IMG/VR virus record: IMGVR_UViG_3300042894_001118
Coordinates: 1 to 21,129 of that record
DNA from: a virus
DNA length: 21,129 bases
Strand: one strand, 5' to 3'
Shown here: piece after piece, positions 20,391 to 21,129 of the stretch
Layout: every line of letters begins with the position of its first letter
How positions within the stretch are numbered: the first letter of the stretch is position 1
The notes under the pieces: generated by a model
The model's database searches: none
What the model saw: only the letters and a program-made list of their open reading frames with translations
What the model was told of the DNA's origin: nothing
Program-made: the position numbers and the translations under genes

Positions 20391-21129
20391 TGATACACCT
20401 CCAATACTCCATTAGTGCAAACAAAGCGGCCAAAGCCACTGAATCGAAGTTGGAATGTGGCATCATTTACAATTCCTAAACGCTGATAGATAAAACGTGA
20501 CTTGCGTTGTCCAGTAGGATTCATATTTAAACGCCAACTTGAGCCAAATGATTCACCCCCATCACGCGAAATACTCAGGTCTACAGCCTCTGAATAGTTT
20601 ACTACATACTCAGTTTGGCTAACAGTTGCCTCAACGCCGATAGGGTTACCAGATTCCGTCGTAATTTCAACGTAAGATTCAGTTGCTAATATTTGCCCAA
20701 GTGTATTAGATTGTACTGGCAATAATGTGCGAATATTTTTTTGTCCATTCTCAATGGTAAAACCTAGACTTTTAGCAATAAAGTATCGCTGCGTAGGCAA
20801 TCTGACTGGGGGTGTTATGCGGATCCGAGGTATTTCATGGGGTTTAGCAGCCTCGCCAATACCATAAATTGCGTCAGTGTATTGGGTGCCAAAACGATAA
20901 ATATCACCACCATTCAGCGATACAAAATAATAATCGTTACCAAATAAAACAACTTGTCTCGCAATATGGTAATTTAACTTTTCATCTGATACGTTGAAGA
21001 ATAAGCCTGTATTAAAGTCGTAAGCATAGCTAATATTGTCATCAGGAAATGTGAACTGATAAATCATGTGGCCATCTTGCCTAAATAAAAAGCCAGTGCA
21101 GTTTGTTGGATTGGTTAAATTAGCTAAAA
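20387..21129 (-). CDS. P22 gp10-like packaged DNA stabilisation protein (C-terminal part, 5' end off window)
   Basis: The frame is open to the right edge. The internal ATG at 21067 is not the start, because upstream codons give NPTNCTGFLFRQDGHMIYQF, which continues the protein. About 247 residues are visible. NGGDIYRFGTQYTDAIYG, the region up to RYFIAKSLGFTIENG, then DLSISRDGGESFGSSWRLNM and GIVNDATFQLRFSGFGRFVC match the C-terminal half of the P22 gp10 family, a tail-hub protein that helps close the portal and keep DNA inside. P22 gp10 has 472 residues, so roughly half is missing. It is the first gene seen of the late operon. Confidence 0.83.
   Translation of the reverse strand, partial: LANLTNPTNCTGFLFRQDGHMIYQFTFPDDNISYAYDFNTGLFFNVSDEKLNYHIARQVVLFGNDYYFVSLNGGDIYRFGTQYTDAIYGIGEAAKPHEIPRIRITPPVRLPTQRYFIAKSLGFTIENGQKNIRTLLPVQSNTLGQILATESYVEITTESGNPIGVEATVSQTEYVVNYSEAVDLSISRDGGESFGSSWRLNMNPTGQRKSRFIYQRLGIVNDATFQLRFSGFGRFVCTNGVLEVYQ

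Noticed and set aside
21065-21067. ATG as start of the gp10-like gene
   Set aside because: The frame continues upstream to the edge with gp10-like residues, and no ribosome site precedes this ATG.
1-21129. tRNA genes, CRISPR arrays, insertion sequences, integrase or att sites
   Set aside because: Nothing recognisable on either strand on reading; nearly all of the window is packed with phage genes.

Overview
The window is part of a tailed-phage genome (free phage or prophage). The host looks like a low-GC gammaproteobacterium: the promoters fit sigma70, there is a perfect E. coli-type DnaA box, and ribosome binding sites are AAGGAG-like. I cannot name the host. A C-terminal part of a P22 gp10-like DNA-stabilisation protein, followed by a gp7-like injection protein and two more probable ejection proteins, points to a short-tailed (podovirus-type) virion. 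No tail-tube, sheath or tape-measure gene is visible. No integrase, CI-type repressor, tRNA, IS element or CRISPR array is visible.

Region 1 (1-2422, minus strand) is the early replication operon. A Cro-like repressor comes first, then a small winged-helix protein, two unknown small proteins, and a lambda O-like replication initiator that runs off the left edge. Inside the initiator gene are two 24-bp direct repeats, a perfect and a near-perfect DnaA box, and an AT-rich flank, which together look like the phage origin.

Region 2 (2423-2542) is a compact divergent promoter. One palindrome carries a -35 box in each arm, and both -10 boxes lie at the same distance from its centre. It fires cro and replication leftwards and recombination rightwards. 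No cI gene lies between the two early operons.

Region 3 (2543-4766, plus strand) is a recombination operon: RecE/PDDEXK-type exonuclease, Bet/RecT annealase, a 53-aa GTG-start small protein and SSB. It ends at a terminator at 4785-4814.

Region 4 (4815-6405, minus strand) is a lysis and nuclease cassette: a short hydrophobic ORF, a DUF1353-like membrane protein, a GH108-type endolysin with an EF-hand-like calcium loop, and a VRR-NUC nuclease. It faces the recombination operon.

Region 5 (6468-21129, minus strand) is the late virion operon, read from the right edge: gp10-like protein, a small protein, three injection proteins, a large fibre/spike, a 122-aa protein, an 866-aa repeat-rich fibre, and then fibre genes alternating with small proteins. 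Many junctions are ATGA overlaps or gaps under 15 bp. The operon ends in a strong terminator at 6438-6464. Three fibre proteins share a conserved module of about 50 residues, and the 866-aa protein contains an internal duplication of about 150-175 residues.
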